Assembly (NCBI RefSeq): GCF_036127095.1
Contig: NZ_CP108006.1
Span: forward strand, 1,364,001 to 1,428,000
Length of the DNA: 64,000 bases
Direction: 5' to 3'
Origin: Streptomyces sp. NBC_00335
Lineage (GTDB): Bacteria; Actinomycetota; Actinomycetes; Streptomycetales; Streptomycetaceae
Part shown: positions 56,830 through 64,000 of the stretch, piece by piece
Layout of the letters: each line of letters opens with the position of its first letter
Position numbering within the stretch: position 1 is the stretch's first letter
Made by a program: the position numbers and the translations under genes
The notes under the pieces: generated by a model
What the model saw: the letters and a program-made list of their open reading frames with translations, nothing else
Told to the model about the DNA's origin: nothing
Databases searched by the model: none

Positions 56830-57651
56830 ATGTCCCAGCCCGCCAAGACCTCACCCCGCGCCTCCGCGGCCTCCGACGCCCCGGAGACCCCGGCCGGCAC
56901 CAAGGCGGCCGCTCAGCGGCTCAAGATGCGCCGCGAGCTGGCGGCGGCCGCCATGGCGCTCTTCGCGAACAAGGGGTACGAGGCCACGACGGTCGACGAG
57001 ATCGCCTCGGTGGCCGGGGTCGCGCGCCGGACCTTCTTCCGGCACTTCCGGTCCAAGGAAGAGGCGATCTTCCCGGACCACGACGACACCCTGACCCGCG
57101 CCGAGGCCGTCCTCGACGTGGCCCCGGCGCACGAGCACCCGCTCGACACGGTGTGCCGGGGGATCAAGGAAGTCATGAAGATGTACGCCGCCTCGCCGGC
57201 GGTGTCGGTGGAGCGCTACCGGCTCACCCGCGAGGTGCCGGCGCTGCGGGAGCGGGAGATCGCCTCGGTCGCCCGCTACGAGCGGCTGTTCACCCGCTAC
57301 CTGCTGGCCCATTTCGACGAGACCGACCACCACGACGGCAACGACGACCCGCTGCTGGCGGAGGTCGCCGCCTCGGCGGTGGTCACGGCCCACAACCACG
57401 TGCTGCGGCGCTGGCTGCGGGCGGGCGGGCAGGGCGACGTGGAGGCGCAGCTCGACCACGCCTTCGCGATCGTGCGCAAGACCTTCGGTTCGGGGATCGG
57501 CGCGGGGCGCACGCTGAGCACGCCGCCCGAGCCCGCCACCGCGCCGGCCTCGGTGCGTACGCAGGGCGAGGTACTGGTGGCGGTGGCCCGCACGGACGCC
57601 CCGCTGGACGAGGTCATGCGGACCATCGAAGAGGCGCTCAGAAACAAGTAG
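56830..57651 (+). CDS. TetR family transcriptional regulator
   Basis: The 273-residue protein has a TetR helix-turn-helix: LKMRRELAAAAMALFANKGYEATTVDEIASVAGVARRTFFRHFRSKEE, around residues 30-78. A helical ligand-binding part follows, with an extra C-terminal tail from about residue 225. The gene lies between the dehydrogenase and ccr genes of the ethylmalonyl-CoA region, so it probably regulates this pathway in response to an acyl-CoA. ATG 56830 is preferred over ATG 56812 because TACTTT lies at leaderless distance. A palindrome directly upstream suggests autoregulation. A strong hairpin follows the stop. Confidence 0.9.
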   Translation: MSQPAKTSPRASAASDAPETPAGTKAAAQRLKMRRELAAAAMALFANKGYEATTVDEIASVAGVARRTFFRHFRSKEEAIFPDHDDTLTRAEAVLDVAPAHEHPLDTVCRGIKEVMKMYAASPAVSVERYRLTREVPALREREIASVARYERLFTRYLLAHFDETDHHDGNDDPLLAEVAASAVVTAHNHVLRRWLRAGGQGDVEAQLDHAFAIVRKTFGSGIGAGRTLSTPPEPATAPASVRTQGEVLVAVARTDAPLDEVMRTIEEALRNK

Positions 57652-57665
57652 GCGACACACGTCAC

Positions 57666-57703
57666 AGCGGCCGCTCCCGTTCCGGGGGCGGCCGCTTTCG
57701 TTT
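57666..57703 (+). terminator. Hairpin terminator after the TetR gene
   Basis: A 9-bp stem (57666-57674 with 57688-57696) with a 13-base loop is followed by TTCGTTT. It lies 15 bases after the TetR stop and separates it from ccr. Confidence 0.7.
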
Positions 57704-58061
57704 GTCCGAGTTGCCCCTACTCGCGGGTAACTCTGATCGATCATCGCTCATCCGTGCAGGTCAATCGGCAAATGAGAGAAAGTTTTGGCACGCGGTGCCT
57801 TGCTGAGTGACACGGGGTGCCATACGTTGAATCTCGTCCGGATGTCCCCGCGGTCCAGCCCACTCGGCACGAACCGCGCCCCGGATGCCTGCGTCACCAG
57901 GCCCCCGCACCGCCCCACCACAGGCAACGCGCAGCTCCACCCCAGCCGAATCGACGGCGCCCCGAGCAGCCCCGCTCACCACACCGCTTCGCCATTCAGC
58001 AGCTCAACGCACCCCGTTTCCCTCAGCGCACCCTCATCAGCGCACGGCCGGAGGCAACACC
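57704..58061 (+). promoter_or_regulatory. 358-bp ccr upstream region with a GGCAC-GCG-GTGCC palindrome
   Basis: The palindrome at 57787-57799 is followed by a partial copy, CACGGGGTGCC, at 57811-57821. These may be regulator sites for ccr. A GAGG ribosome site lies just before GTG 58062. I found no other gene in this region. Confidence 0.45.
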
Positions 58062-59399
58062 GTGAAGGACATCCTGGACGCGATCCAGTCGCAGGCCGCG
58101 ACGGCCGCCGACTTCGCTGCCCTGCCGCTCCCCGACTCGTACCGCGCGATCACCGTGCACAAGGACGAGGCGGAGATGTTCGCCGGGCTCACCACCCGCG
58201 AGAAGGACCCCCGCAAGTCCCTGCACCTCGACGAGGTGCCGCTCCCCGAGCTGGGCCCGGGCGAGGCCCTGGTCGCCGTCATGGCCTCCTCGGTCAACTA
58301 CAACTCCGTGTGGACCTCGATCTTCGAGCCGGTGTCCACCTTCAGCTTCCTGGAGCGCTACGGGCGCCTCTCGGAGCTCACCAAGCGCCACGACCTGCCG
58401 TACCACATCATCGGCTCGGACCTCGCGGGCGTCGTCCTGCGCACCGGCCCCGGCGTGAACGCCTGGAAGCCGGGCGACGAGGTCGTCGCGCACTGCCTGT
58501 CGGTCGAGCTGGAGTCCTCGGACGGCCACAACGACACGATGCTCGACCCCGAGCAGCGCATCTGGGGCTTCGAGACCAACTTCGGCGGCCTGGCGGAGAT
58601 CGCCCTGGTCAAGTCGAACCAGCTGATGCCCAAGCCCGACCACCTCAGCTGGGAGGAGGCCGCCTCCCCCGGCCTGGTCAACTCCACCGCGTACCGCCAG
58701 CTGGTCTCCCGCAACGGCGCCGGCATGAAGCAGGGCGACAACGTCCTGATCTGGGGCGCCAGCGGCGGACTCGGCTCGTACGCCACCCAGTTCGCCCTGG
58801 CCGGCGGCGCCAACCCGATCTGCGTGGTCTCCTCCCCGGAGAAGGCGGACATCTGCCGGGCGATGGGCGCGACGGCGGTCATCGACCGCAACGCCGAGGG
58901 CTACAAGTTCTGGAAGGACGAGCACACCCAGGACCCGAAGGAGTGGAAGCGCTTCGGCAAGCGCATCCGCGAGCTCACCGGCGGCGAGGACATCGACATC
59001 GTCTTCGAGCACCCGGGCCGCGAGACCTTCGGCGCGAGCGTCTATGTCACCCGCAAGGGCGGCACCATCACCACCTGCGCCTCGACCTCGGGCTACATGC
59101 ACGAGTACGACAACCGCTACCTGTGGATGTCCCTGAAGAAGATCATCGGCTCGCACTTCGCGAACTACCGCGAGGCCTGGGAGGCCAACCGGCTGATCTC
59201 GAAGGGCAAGATCCACCCCACTCTGTCCCGGGTCTACTCCCTGGAGGAGACCGGCCAGGCCGCCTACGACGTCCACCGCAACCTCCACCAGGGCAAGGTC
59301 GGCGTGCTCTGCCTGTCCCCCGAGGAAGGCCTCGGCGTCCGGGACCACGAGATGCGCGCGACGCACCTCGACGCGATCAACCGCTTCCGCAACATCTGA
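58062..59399 (+). CDS. ccr: Crotonyl-CoA carboxylase/reductase
   Basis: Ccr reductively carboxylates crotonyl-CoA to (2S)-ethylmalonyl-CoA using NADPH and CO2. It is the key step of the ethylmalonyl-CoA pathway and a source of polyketide extender units. The 445-residue protein has the NADPH motif WGASGGLGSYATQFA. It keeps Asn81 (in SSVNYNSVW), Phe170-Glu171 (in IWGFETNFGG) and His365 (in IIGSHFANYRE), the four CO2-pocket residues at the same numbers as in the Kitasatospora enzyme. GTG 58062 is chosen for its GGAGG site seven bases upstream and this numbering. meaA follows 31 bases later. Confidence 0.97.
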   Translation: MKDILDAIQSQAATAADFAALPLPDSYRAITVHKDEAEMFAGLTTREKDPRKSLHLDEVPLPELGPGEALVAVMASSVNYNSVWTSIFEPVSTFSFLERYGRLSELTKRHDLPYHIIGSDLAGVVLRTGPGVNAWKPGDEVVAHCLSVELESSDGHNDTMLDPEQRIWGFETNFGGLAEIALVKSNQLMPKPDHLSWEEAASPGLVNSTAYRQLVSRNGAGMKQGDNVLIWGASGGLGSYATQFALAGGANPICVVSSPEKADICRAMGATAVIDRNAEGYKFWKDEHTQDPKEWKRFGKRIRELTGGEDIDIVFEHPGRETFGASVYVTRKGGTITTCASTSGYMHEYDNRYLWMSLKKIIGSHFANYREAWEANRLISKGKIHPTLSRVYSLEETGQAAYDVHRNLHQGKVGVLCLSPEEGLGVRDHEMRATHLDAINRFRNI

Positions 59400-59430
59400 G
59401 ACCCCTCAAAGGCCAAAGGGACAGCCTGAG

Positions 59431-61527
59431 ATGACAGAGCGCCAGAAGGACCGTCCGTGGCTCATGCGGACGTACGCCGGCCACTCCACGGCCGAGGCGT
59501 CCAACGAGCTGTACCGCCGCAACCTCGCCAAGGGCCAGACCGGCCTGTCGGTCGCGTTCGACCTTCCGACGCAGACCGGCTACGACCCCGACCACATCCT
59601 CGCCCGCGGCGAGGTCGGCCGGGTCGGGGTCCCGGTCTCCCATCTGGGCGACATGCGGCGGCTGTTCCAGGACATCCCCCTGGAGCAGATGAACACCTCG
59701 ATGACGATCAACGCCACCGCCATGTGGCTGCTGGCGCTCTACCAGGTGGCCGCCGAGGAGCAGGGCGCGGACATCGCCCAGCTCCAGGGCACCACCCAGA
59801 ACGACATCGTCAAGGAGTACCTCTCGCGCGGGACGCACGTCTTCCCGCCCGGGCCCTCGCTCCGCCTGACGACGGACATGATCGCGTACACGGTCAACCA
59901 CATCCCGAAGTGGAACCCGATCAACATCTGCAGCTACCACCTGCAGGAGGCCGGGGCCACGCCCGTCCAGGAGATCTCGTACGCCATGTCCACGGCCATC
60001 GCGGTCCTGGACTCGGTGCGCGACTCGGGCCAGGTCCCGCCGGAGCGCTTCGGCGAGGTCGTCGCCCGGATCTCCTTCTTCGTGAACGCGGGCGTCCGCT
60101 TCATCGAGGAGATGTGCAAGATGCGCGCCTTCGGCCGCATCTGGGACAAGGTCACCCGCGAGCGCTACGGCATCGAGAACGAGAAGCAGCGCCGCTTCCG
60201 GTACGGCGTCCAGGTCAACTCCCTGGGCCTGACCGAGGCGCAGCCGGAGAACAACGTCCAGCGGATCGTGCTGGAGATGCTCGCGGTGACCCTCTCCAAG
60301 GACGCCCGCGCCCGCGCCGTGCAGCTGCCGGCCTGGAACGAGGCGCTGGGCCTGCCCCGGCCCTGGGACCAGCAGTGGTCGCTGCGGATCCAGCAGGTCC
60401 TGGCCCACGAGAGCGACCTGCTGGAGTACGAGGACATCTTCGCCGGCTCGCACGTGATCGAGGCCAAGGTCGAGTCCCTGGTGGCCGAGTGCCTGGCCGA
60501 GATCGACCGGATCCAGGAGATGGGCGGCGCGATGGCGGCCGTCGAGTCCGGGTACCTCAAGGGCGAGCTGGTCTCCTCGCACGCCGCGCGGCGGGCCCGG
60601 ATCGAGGACGGCCAGGACAAGATCGTCGGCGTCAACTGCTTCCAGCAGACCGAGGAGAACCCGCTCACCTCCGACCTGGACGGCGCCATCATGACGGTGG
60701 ACGGGGCCCTGGAGGCGCAGACCGTCGAGCGCATCGGCCGCTGGAAGGCCGAGCGCCAGGAGTCCTCGGACCGGCAGGGCGGCGGCGACCCGTTCGTCTT
60801 CCCGACGGTGATGCAGGCCCTGGACCGGCTCAAGGATGCCGCCGCCGGGGACGAGAACCTGATGGAGGCCACCCTGGAGTGCGCCCGCGCCGGTGTCACC
60901 ACCGGCGAGTGGTCGAGCGCGCTGCGCGAGGTGTTCGGCGAGTTCCGGGCGCCGACCGGGGTCTCCTCGGCCCCGGTGGCCGTGACCGCCGAGGAGGGGA
61001 CCCCCATGGCCCTCGTCCGCGCGAAGGTCTCCCGTACCGCCGACGAGCTGGGCTCCGGCCGGCTGCGCCTGCTGGTCGGCAAGCCCGGCCTGGACGGGCA
61101 CTCCAACGGCGCCGAGCAGATCGCCGTACGGGCCCGCGACGCCGGTTTCGAGGTGGTCTACCAGGGCATCCGGCTGACCCCCGAGGAGATTTCCTCGGCG
61201 GCGCTGGCCGAGGACGTGCACTGCGTGGGACTGTCCATCCTGTCCGGCTCGCACAGCGCGCTCGTCCCGGACGTGCTGGAACGCCTGCGTGCGGCGGGGG
61301 CGGGTGACATCCCCGTCGTGCTCGGCGGCATCATTCCGAATGCCGACGCCGTGGCGCTCAAGGAGGCCGGGGTGGCGGCGGTCTTCACCCCGAAGGACTT
61401 CGGCATCACGGAGATCATCGGCAAAATCGTCGACGAGATCCGCCGGGCCAACAAGCTCCACCCGCTCGGCGACGCCGACGAGATCATCGACACTGACACC
61501 CTTGCAAGCACGGAGGTCCCCGCATGA
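59431..61527 (+). CDS. meaA: Ethylmalonyl-CoA mutase (MeaA, B12-dependent)
   Basis: MeaA rearranges (2R)-ethylmalonyl-CoA to methylsuccinyl-CoA with adenosylcobalamin. The 698-residue protein has the mutase barrel (start TYAGHSTAEASNELYRRNLAKG, then FDLPTQTGYDPDH) and a C-terminal cobalamin domain with the base-off motif DGHSNG (in GKPGLDGHSNGAEQIA, about residue 550) and SILSGSH. The ATG is 31 bases after ccr, whose product feeds it after epimerisation. Its stop overlaps the next gene (ATGA). Length and order match single-chain MeaA rather than the two-subunit methylmalonyl-CoA mutase. Confidence 0.96.
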   Translation: MTERQKDRPWLMRTYAGHSTAEASNELYRRNLAKGQTGLSVAFDLPTQTGYDPDHILARGEVGRVGVPVSHLGDMRRLFQDIPLEQMNTSMTINATAMWLLALYQVAAEEQGADIAQLQGTTQNDIVKEYLSRGTHVFPPGPSLRLTTDMIAYTVNHIPKWNPINICSYHLQEAGATPVQEISYAMSTAIAVLDSVRDSGQVPPERFGEVVARISFFVNAGVRFIEEMCKMRAFGRIWDKVTRERYGIENEKQRRFRYGVQVNSLGLTEAQPENNVQRIVLEMLAVTLSKDARARAVQLPAWNEALGLPRPWDQQWSLRIQQVLAHESDLLEYEDIFAGSHVIEAKVESLVAECLAEIDRIQEMGGAMAAVESGYLKGELVSSHAARRARIEDGQDKIVGVNCFQQTEENPLTSDLDGAIMTVDGALEAQTVERIGRWKAERQESSDRQGGGDPFVFPTVMQALDRLKDAAAGDENLMEATLECARAGVTTGEWSSALREVFGEFRAPTGVSSAPVAVTAEEGTPMALVRAKVSRTADELGSGRLRLLVGKPGLDGHSNGAEQIAVRARDAGFEVVYQGIRLTPEEISSAALAEDVHCVGLSILSGSHSALVPDVLERLRAAGAGDIPVVLGGIIPNADAVALKEAGVAAVFTPKDFGITEIIGKIVDEIRRANKLHPLGDADEIIDTDTLASTEVPA

Positions 61528-62498
61528 CCACGCCCTCTTCCCCGGTCAACCGGCTGCGGCCGCGCCGCTCCTGCCTCGCGGTGCCGGGTTCCAACCCCCG
61601 GTTCCTGGAGAAGGCCCAGGGCCTCCCGGCCGACCAGGTCTTCCTGGACCTGGAGGACGCCTGCGCCCCGCTCGCCAAGGAGGGCGCCCGCCACACGATC
61701 GTGGACGCGCTGAACAACGGCGACTGGACCGGCAAGACCCGCGTGGTGCGCGTCAACGACTGGACCACGCACTGGACGTACCGCGATGTGATCACGGTCG
61801 TCGAGGGCGCCGGCCAGAACCTCGACTGCATCATGCTGCCGAAGGTCCAGGACGCCCAGCAGGTCGTGGCGCTCGACCTCCTGCTGACGCAGATCGAGAA
61901 GACGATGGGCTTCGAGGTCGGCAAGATCGGCATCGAGGCGCAGATCGAGAACGCCAAGGGCCTGGTCAACGTCGACGCGATCGCCGCCGCCTCGCCGCGG
62001 CTGGAAACCATCATCTTCGGACCGGCCGACTTCATGGCCTCCATCAACATGAAGTCCCTGGTCGTGGGCATGCAGCCGCCCGGCTACGGCGCGGACGCCT
62101 ACCACTACATCCTGATGCGGATCCTGATGGCGGCCCGCATGCACGACCTCCAGGCGATCGACGGCCCCTTCCTCCAGATCAAGAACGTCGACGGCTACCG
62201 CGAGGTCGCCGGGCGCGCCGCGGCCCTGGGCTTCGACGGCAAGTGGGTGCTGCACCCCGGCCAGGTCGACGCGGCCAACGAGGTCTTCTCCCCCTCCCAG
62301 GAGGACTACGACCACGCCGAGCTGATCCTCGACGCGTACGACTGGTGCACCTCCGAGGCGGGCGGCAAGAAGGGCTCCGCGATGCTCGGCGACGAGATGA
62401 TCGACGAGGCCAGCCGCAAGATGGCCCTGGTCATCTCGGGCAAGGGCCGCGCCGCCGGCATGCAGCGCACCACCAAGTTCGAAATCCCGGAGGCCTGA
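61524..62498 (+). CDS. CitE-like beta-methylmalyl-CoA/malyl-CoA lyase
   Basis: The 324-residue protein is a CitE-family aldol lyase. RPRRSCLAVPGSNPRFLEKAQG, the acyl-CoA/metal site VFLDLEDACAPLAK, the metal glutamate region GIEAQIENAKGLVNVD and FGPADFMASINMKS fit the malyl-CoA lyase group. In this cluster it would split methylmalyl-CoA into glyoxylate and propionyl-CoA, the last step of the pathway. The ATG overlaps the meaA stop (ATGA) and the MaoC gene follows after five bases. A citrate lyase beta role is unlikely because no alpha or gamma subunit genes are present. Confidence 0.93.
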   Translation: MTTPSSPVNRLRPRRSCLAVPGSNPRFLEKAQGLPADQVFLDLEDACAPLAKEGARHTIVDALNNGDWTGKTRVVRVNDWTTHWTYRDVITVVEGAGQNLDCIMLPKVQDAQQVVALDLLLTQIEKTMGFEVGKIGIEAQIENAKGLVNVDAIAAASPRLETIIFGPADFMASINMKSLVVGMQPPGYGADAYHYILMRILMAARMHDLQAIDGPFLQIKNVDGYREVAGRAAALGFDGKWVLHPGQVDAANEVFSPSQEDYDHAELILDAYDWCTSEAGGKKGSAMLGDEMIDEASRKMALVISGKGRAAGMQRTTKFEIPEA

Positions 62499-62503
62499 GC
62501 AGC

Positions 62504-63016
62504 ATGCAGTTCGGACGCACCTACGAAGAGTTCGAGATCGGCGCGGTCTACAAGCACTGGCCCGGAAAGACGGTCACCGAGTACGACGACCACCTCTTCT
62601 GTCTGCTGACCATGAACCACCACCCGCTCCACATGGACAGCAACTACGCGGAGAACACGACCGACTTCGGCAAGAACGTGGTCGTGGGCAACTACATCTA
62701 CTCCCTGCTGCTGGGCATGTCCGTGCCGGACGTCTCGGGCAAGGCGATCGCCAACCTGGAGATCGAGTCGCTGCGCCACGTGGCGCCGACCTTCCACGGG
62801 GACACGATCTACGGCGAGACCACGGTCCTCGACAAGACCCCGTCGAAGTCGAAGAACGACCGCGGCATCGTCTACGTGGAGACCAAGGGCTACAAGCAGG
62901 ACGGCACCCTCGTCTGCGTCTTCCGGCGCAAGGTGATGGTCCCGACCGAGACGTACATCAAGGAGCGCGGCGGCGAGCAGCCCGGCCGCCCCACGCTGAA
63001 GGAACAGGGGAAGTAG
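62504..63016 (+). CDS. MaoC-family mesaconyl-CoA hydratase
   Basis: The 170-residue protein is a hotdog-fold hydratase with the catalytic motif region TMNHHPLHMDSNYAENT (Asp-His pair) and VVVGNYIYSLLLGMSVPDVSGKAIANLEIESLRHVAP. In this cluster it is the expected hydratase that adds water to mesaconyl-CoA, giving methylmalyl-CoA. ATG 62504 is chosen because GGAGG (62489-62493) is ten bases upstream and the product begins MQFGRTYEEF. A longer upstream frame is out of register with the lyase gene. The dehydrogenase gene follows four bases later. Confidence 0.92.
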   Translation: MQFGRTYEEFEIGAVYKHWPGKTVTEYDDHLFCLLTMNHHPLHMDSNYAENTTDFGKNVVVGNYIYSLLLGMSVPDVSGKAIANLEIESLRHVAPTFHGDTIYGETTVLDKTPSKSKNDRGIVYVETKGYKQDGTLVCVFRRKVMVPTETYIKERGGEQPGRPTLKEQGK

Positions 63017-63020
63017 AACC

Positions 63021-64000
63021 ATGAGCCGACTTGCCCAGACCGCCGGCCTGACGGACGACCAGAGGGACATCCTCAAGACCGTCCGGGAGTTCGTCGACAA
63101 GGAGATCATCCCGGTCGCGACCGAGCTGGAGCACCGGGACGAGTACCCGCAGCAGATCGTCGACGGTCTCAAGGAACTCGGCCTCTTCGGCCTGATGATC
63201 CCGGAGGAGTACGGCGGCCTGGGTGAGTCGCTGCTCACCTACGCCCTGTGCGTCGAGGAGATCGCGCGCGGCTGGATGTCCGTCTCGGGCATCATCAACA
63301 CGCACTTCATCGTGGCGTACATGCTCAAGCAGCACGGCACCCAGGAGCAGAGGGAGTACTTCCTTCCGCGGATGGCGCTGGGCGAGGTGCGCGGCGCGTT
63401 CTCTATGTCCGAGCCGGGGCTCGGCTCCGATGTGTCGGCCATCACCTCCAAGGCGGTCAAGGACGGCGACGAGTACGTCCTGAACGGCCAGAAGATGTGG
63501 CTGACGAACGGCGGCACCTCCACGCTGGTGGCCGTTCTGGTGCGCAGTGACGAAGGACACCCCGAGGGCACCGCGCCCCACAAGTCGATGACGACCTTCC
63601 TCGTGGAGAAGGAGGCCGGCTTCGGTGAGGTGCGTCCCGGCCTGACCATCCCCGGCAAGATCGACAAGATGGGCTACAAGGGCGTCGACACGACCGAGCT
63701 CATCATGGACGGACTGCGCATTCCGGCCAATCGGGTGCTCGGCGGCCAGACCGGCCGAGGGTTTTACCAAATGATGGACGGGGTCGAGGTCGGCCGCGTC
63801 AACGTGGCGGCCCGTGGTTGCGGCGTCGCGCAGCGTGCGTTCGAGCTGGGTGTCTCGTATGCCCAGCAACGTCACACTTTCGGCAAGGCCATCGCCGAGC
63901 ACCAGGCGATCCAGTTCAAGCTGGCCGAGATGGCTACCAAGGTCGAAGCCGCCCATGCGATGATGGTCAATGCAGCACGCAAAAAGGACTCCGGGGAACG
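63021..64000 (+). CDS. mcd: Methylsuccinyl-CoA dehydrogenase, 5' part
   Basis: This is an acyl-CoA dehydrogenase with FAD, cut by the window end after 326 codons. Visible parts are the N-terminal helical domain (DDQRDILKTVREFVDKEIIPVA), the flavin-binding beta domain AFSMSEPGLGSDVSAI and MWLTNGG, and the start of the C-terminal domain QQRHTFGKAIAEHQAIQFKLAEM. The catalytic glutamate region lies in or beyond the missing part. In this gene order it should oxidise methylsuccinyl-CoA to mesaconyl-CoA. The ATG is four bases after the hydratase stop, with a weak GGGGAAG site. Confidence 0.93.
   Translation, partial: MSRLAQTAGLTDDQRDILKTVREFVDKEIIPVATELEHRDEYPQQIVDGLKELGLFGLMIPEEYGGLGESLLTYALCVEEIARGWMSVSGIINTHFIVAYMLKQHGTQEQREYFLPRMALGEVRGAFSMSEPGLGSDVSAITSKAVKDGDEYVLNGQKMWLTNGGTSTLVAVLVRSDEGHPEGTAPHKSMTTFLVEKEAGFGEVRPGLTIPGKIDKMGYKGVDTTELIMDGLRIPANRVLGGQTGRGFYQMMDGVEVGRVNVAARGCGVAQRAFELGVSYAQQRHTFGKAIAEHQAIQFKLAEMATKVEAAHAMMVNAARKKDSGE

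Noticed and set aside
61524..62498. Citrate lyase beta subunit
   Set aside because: The fold matches CitE, but the surrounding ethylmalonyl-CoA genes and missing alpha and gamma subunits point to a malyl-CoA-type lyase.

Overview
The window is very GC-rich, has short intergenic gaps and many GTG starts, ATGA/GTGA stop-start overlaps and Tat and lipobox signals. It also carries an HrdB-type primary sigma factor and an ethylmalonyl-CoA gene cluster. Together these point to a Streptomyces (or very close actinobacterial) chromosome. I saw no rRNA, tRNA, CRISPR array, transposase or prophage module. Calls rest on reading motifs and comparing with remembered families; no database search was run.

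Left part (1-13.2 kb): an acyl-CoA ligase is followed by a branched-chain-amino-acid-type ABC importer (lipoprotein binding protein, a three-in-one permease-permease-ATPase polypeptide, and a LivG ATPase) that ends in a strong hairpin. Then come an aldo/keto reductase, a ricin-type lectin, a methyltransferase coupled to a pterin dehydratase, a Tat-exported FAD oxidoreductase with a TTA (bldA) codon, an MmyB-type regulator and a small membrane protein.

13.5-17.8 kb holds the most system-like unit: a regulator with two tandem XRE-like repeats, an ImmA/IrrE-type HELWH metalloprotease in ATGA overlap with it, a flavin monooxygenase and a seven-helix MAB_1171c/DUF6545 membrane protein, all on one strand. 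17.9-29.4 kb carries a peptide symporter, a divergent FolD, an HrdB-type sigma factor, a MoxR ATPase with a metallopeptidase/VWA partner, an SRPBCC protein, a membrane-anchored phosphodiesterase and a small recombinase-like protein.

29.5-34.7 kb has two metallo-beta-lactamase-fold hydrolases, a DedA protein and an aminotransferase-fold protein without any lysine. Between them lies a 727-bp intergenic region packed with repeats, including a 131-bp element with 29-bp perfect inverted ends and an array of about 94-bp tandem repeats. One repeat motif recurs in frame inside the ABC transporter linker.

34.9-54.3 kb is mostly housekeeping and small enzymes. It includes a PadR regulator with a divergent target and a clear operator, thyA-folA, a DUF5107 protein, an arginase-fold protein that has lost both histidine ligands, a three-peptidase operon, a radical SAM protein behind a LexA-like box, a secreted tripeptidyl-peptidase-like hydrolase, RidA and a HEAT-repeat protein.

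The right end (54.8-64 kb) is the ethylmalonyl-CoA pathway: a duplicated 3-hydroxyacyl-CoA dehydrogenase, a leaderless TetR regulator, ccr, meaA, a malyl-CoA-lyase-like gene, a MaoC hydratase and the start of methylsuccinyl-CoA dehydrogenase. These genes convert acetoacetyl/crotonyl-CoA to ethylmalonyl-, methylsuccinyl-, mesaconyl- and methylmalyl-CoA, giving C2 assimilation and polyketide extender units.
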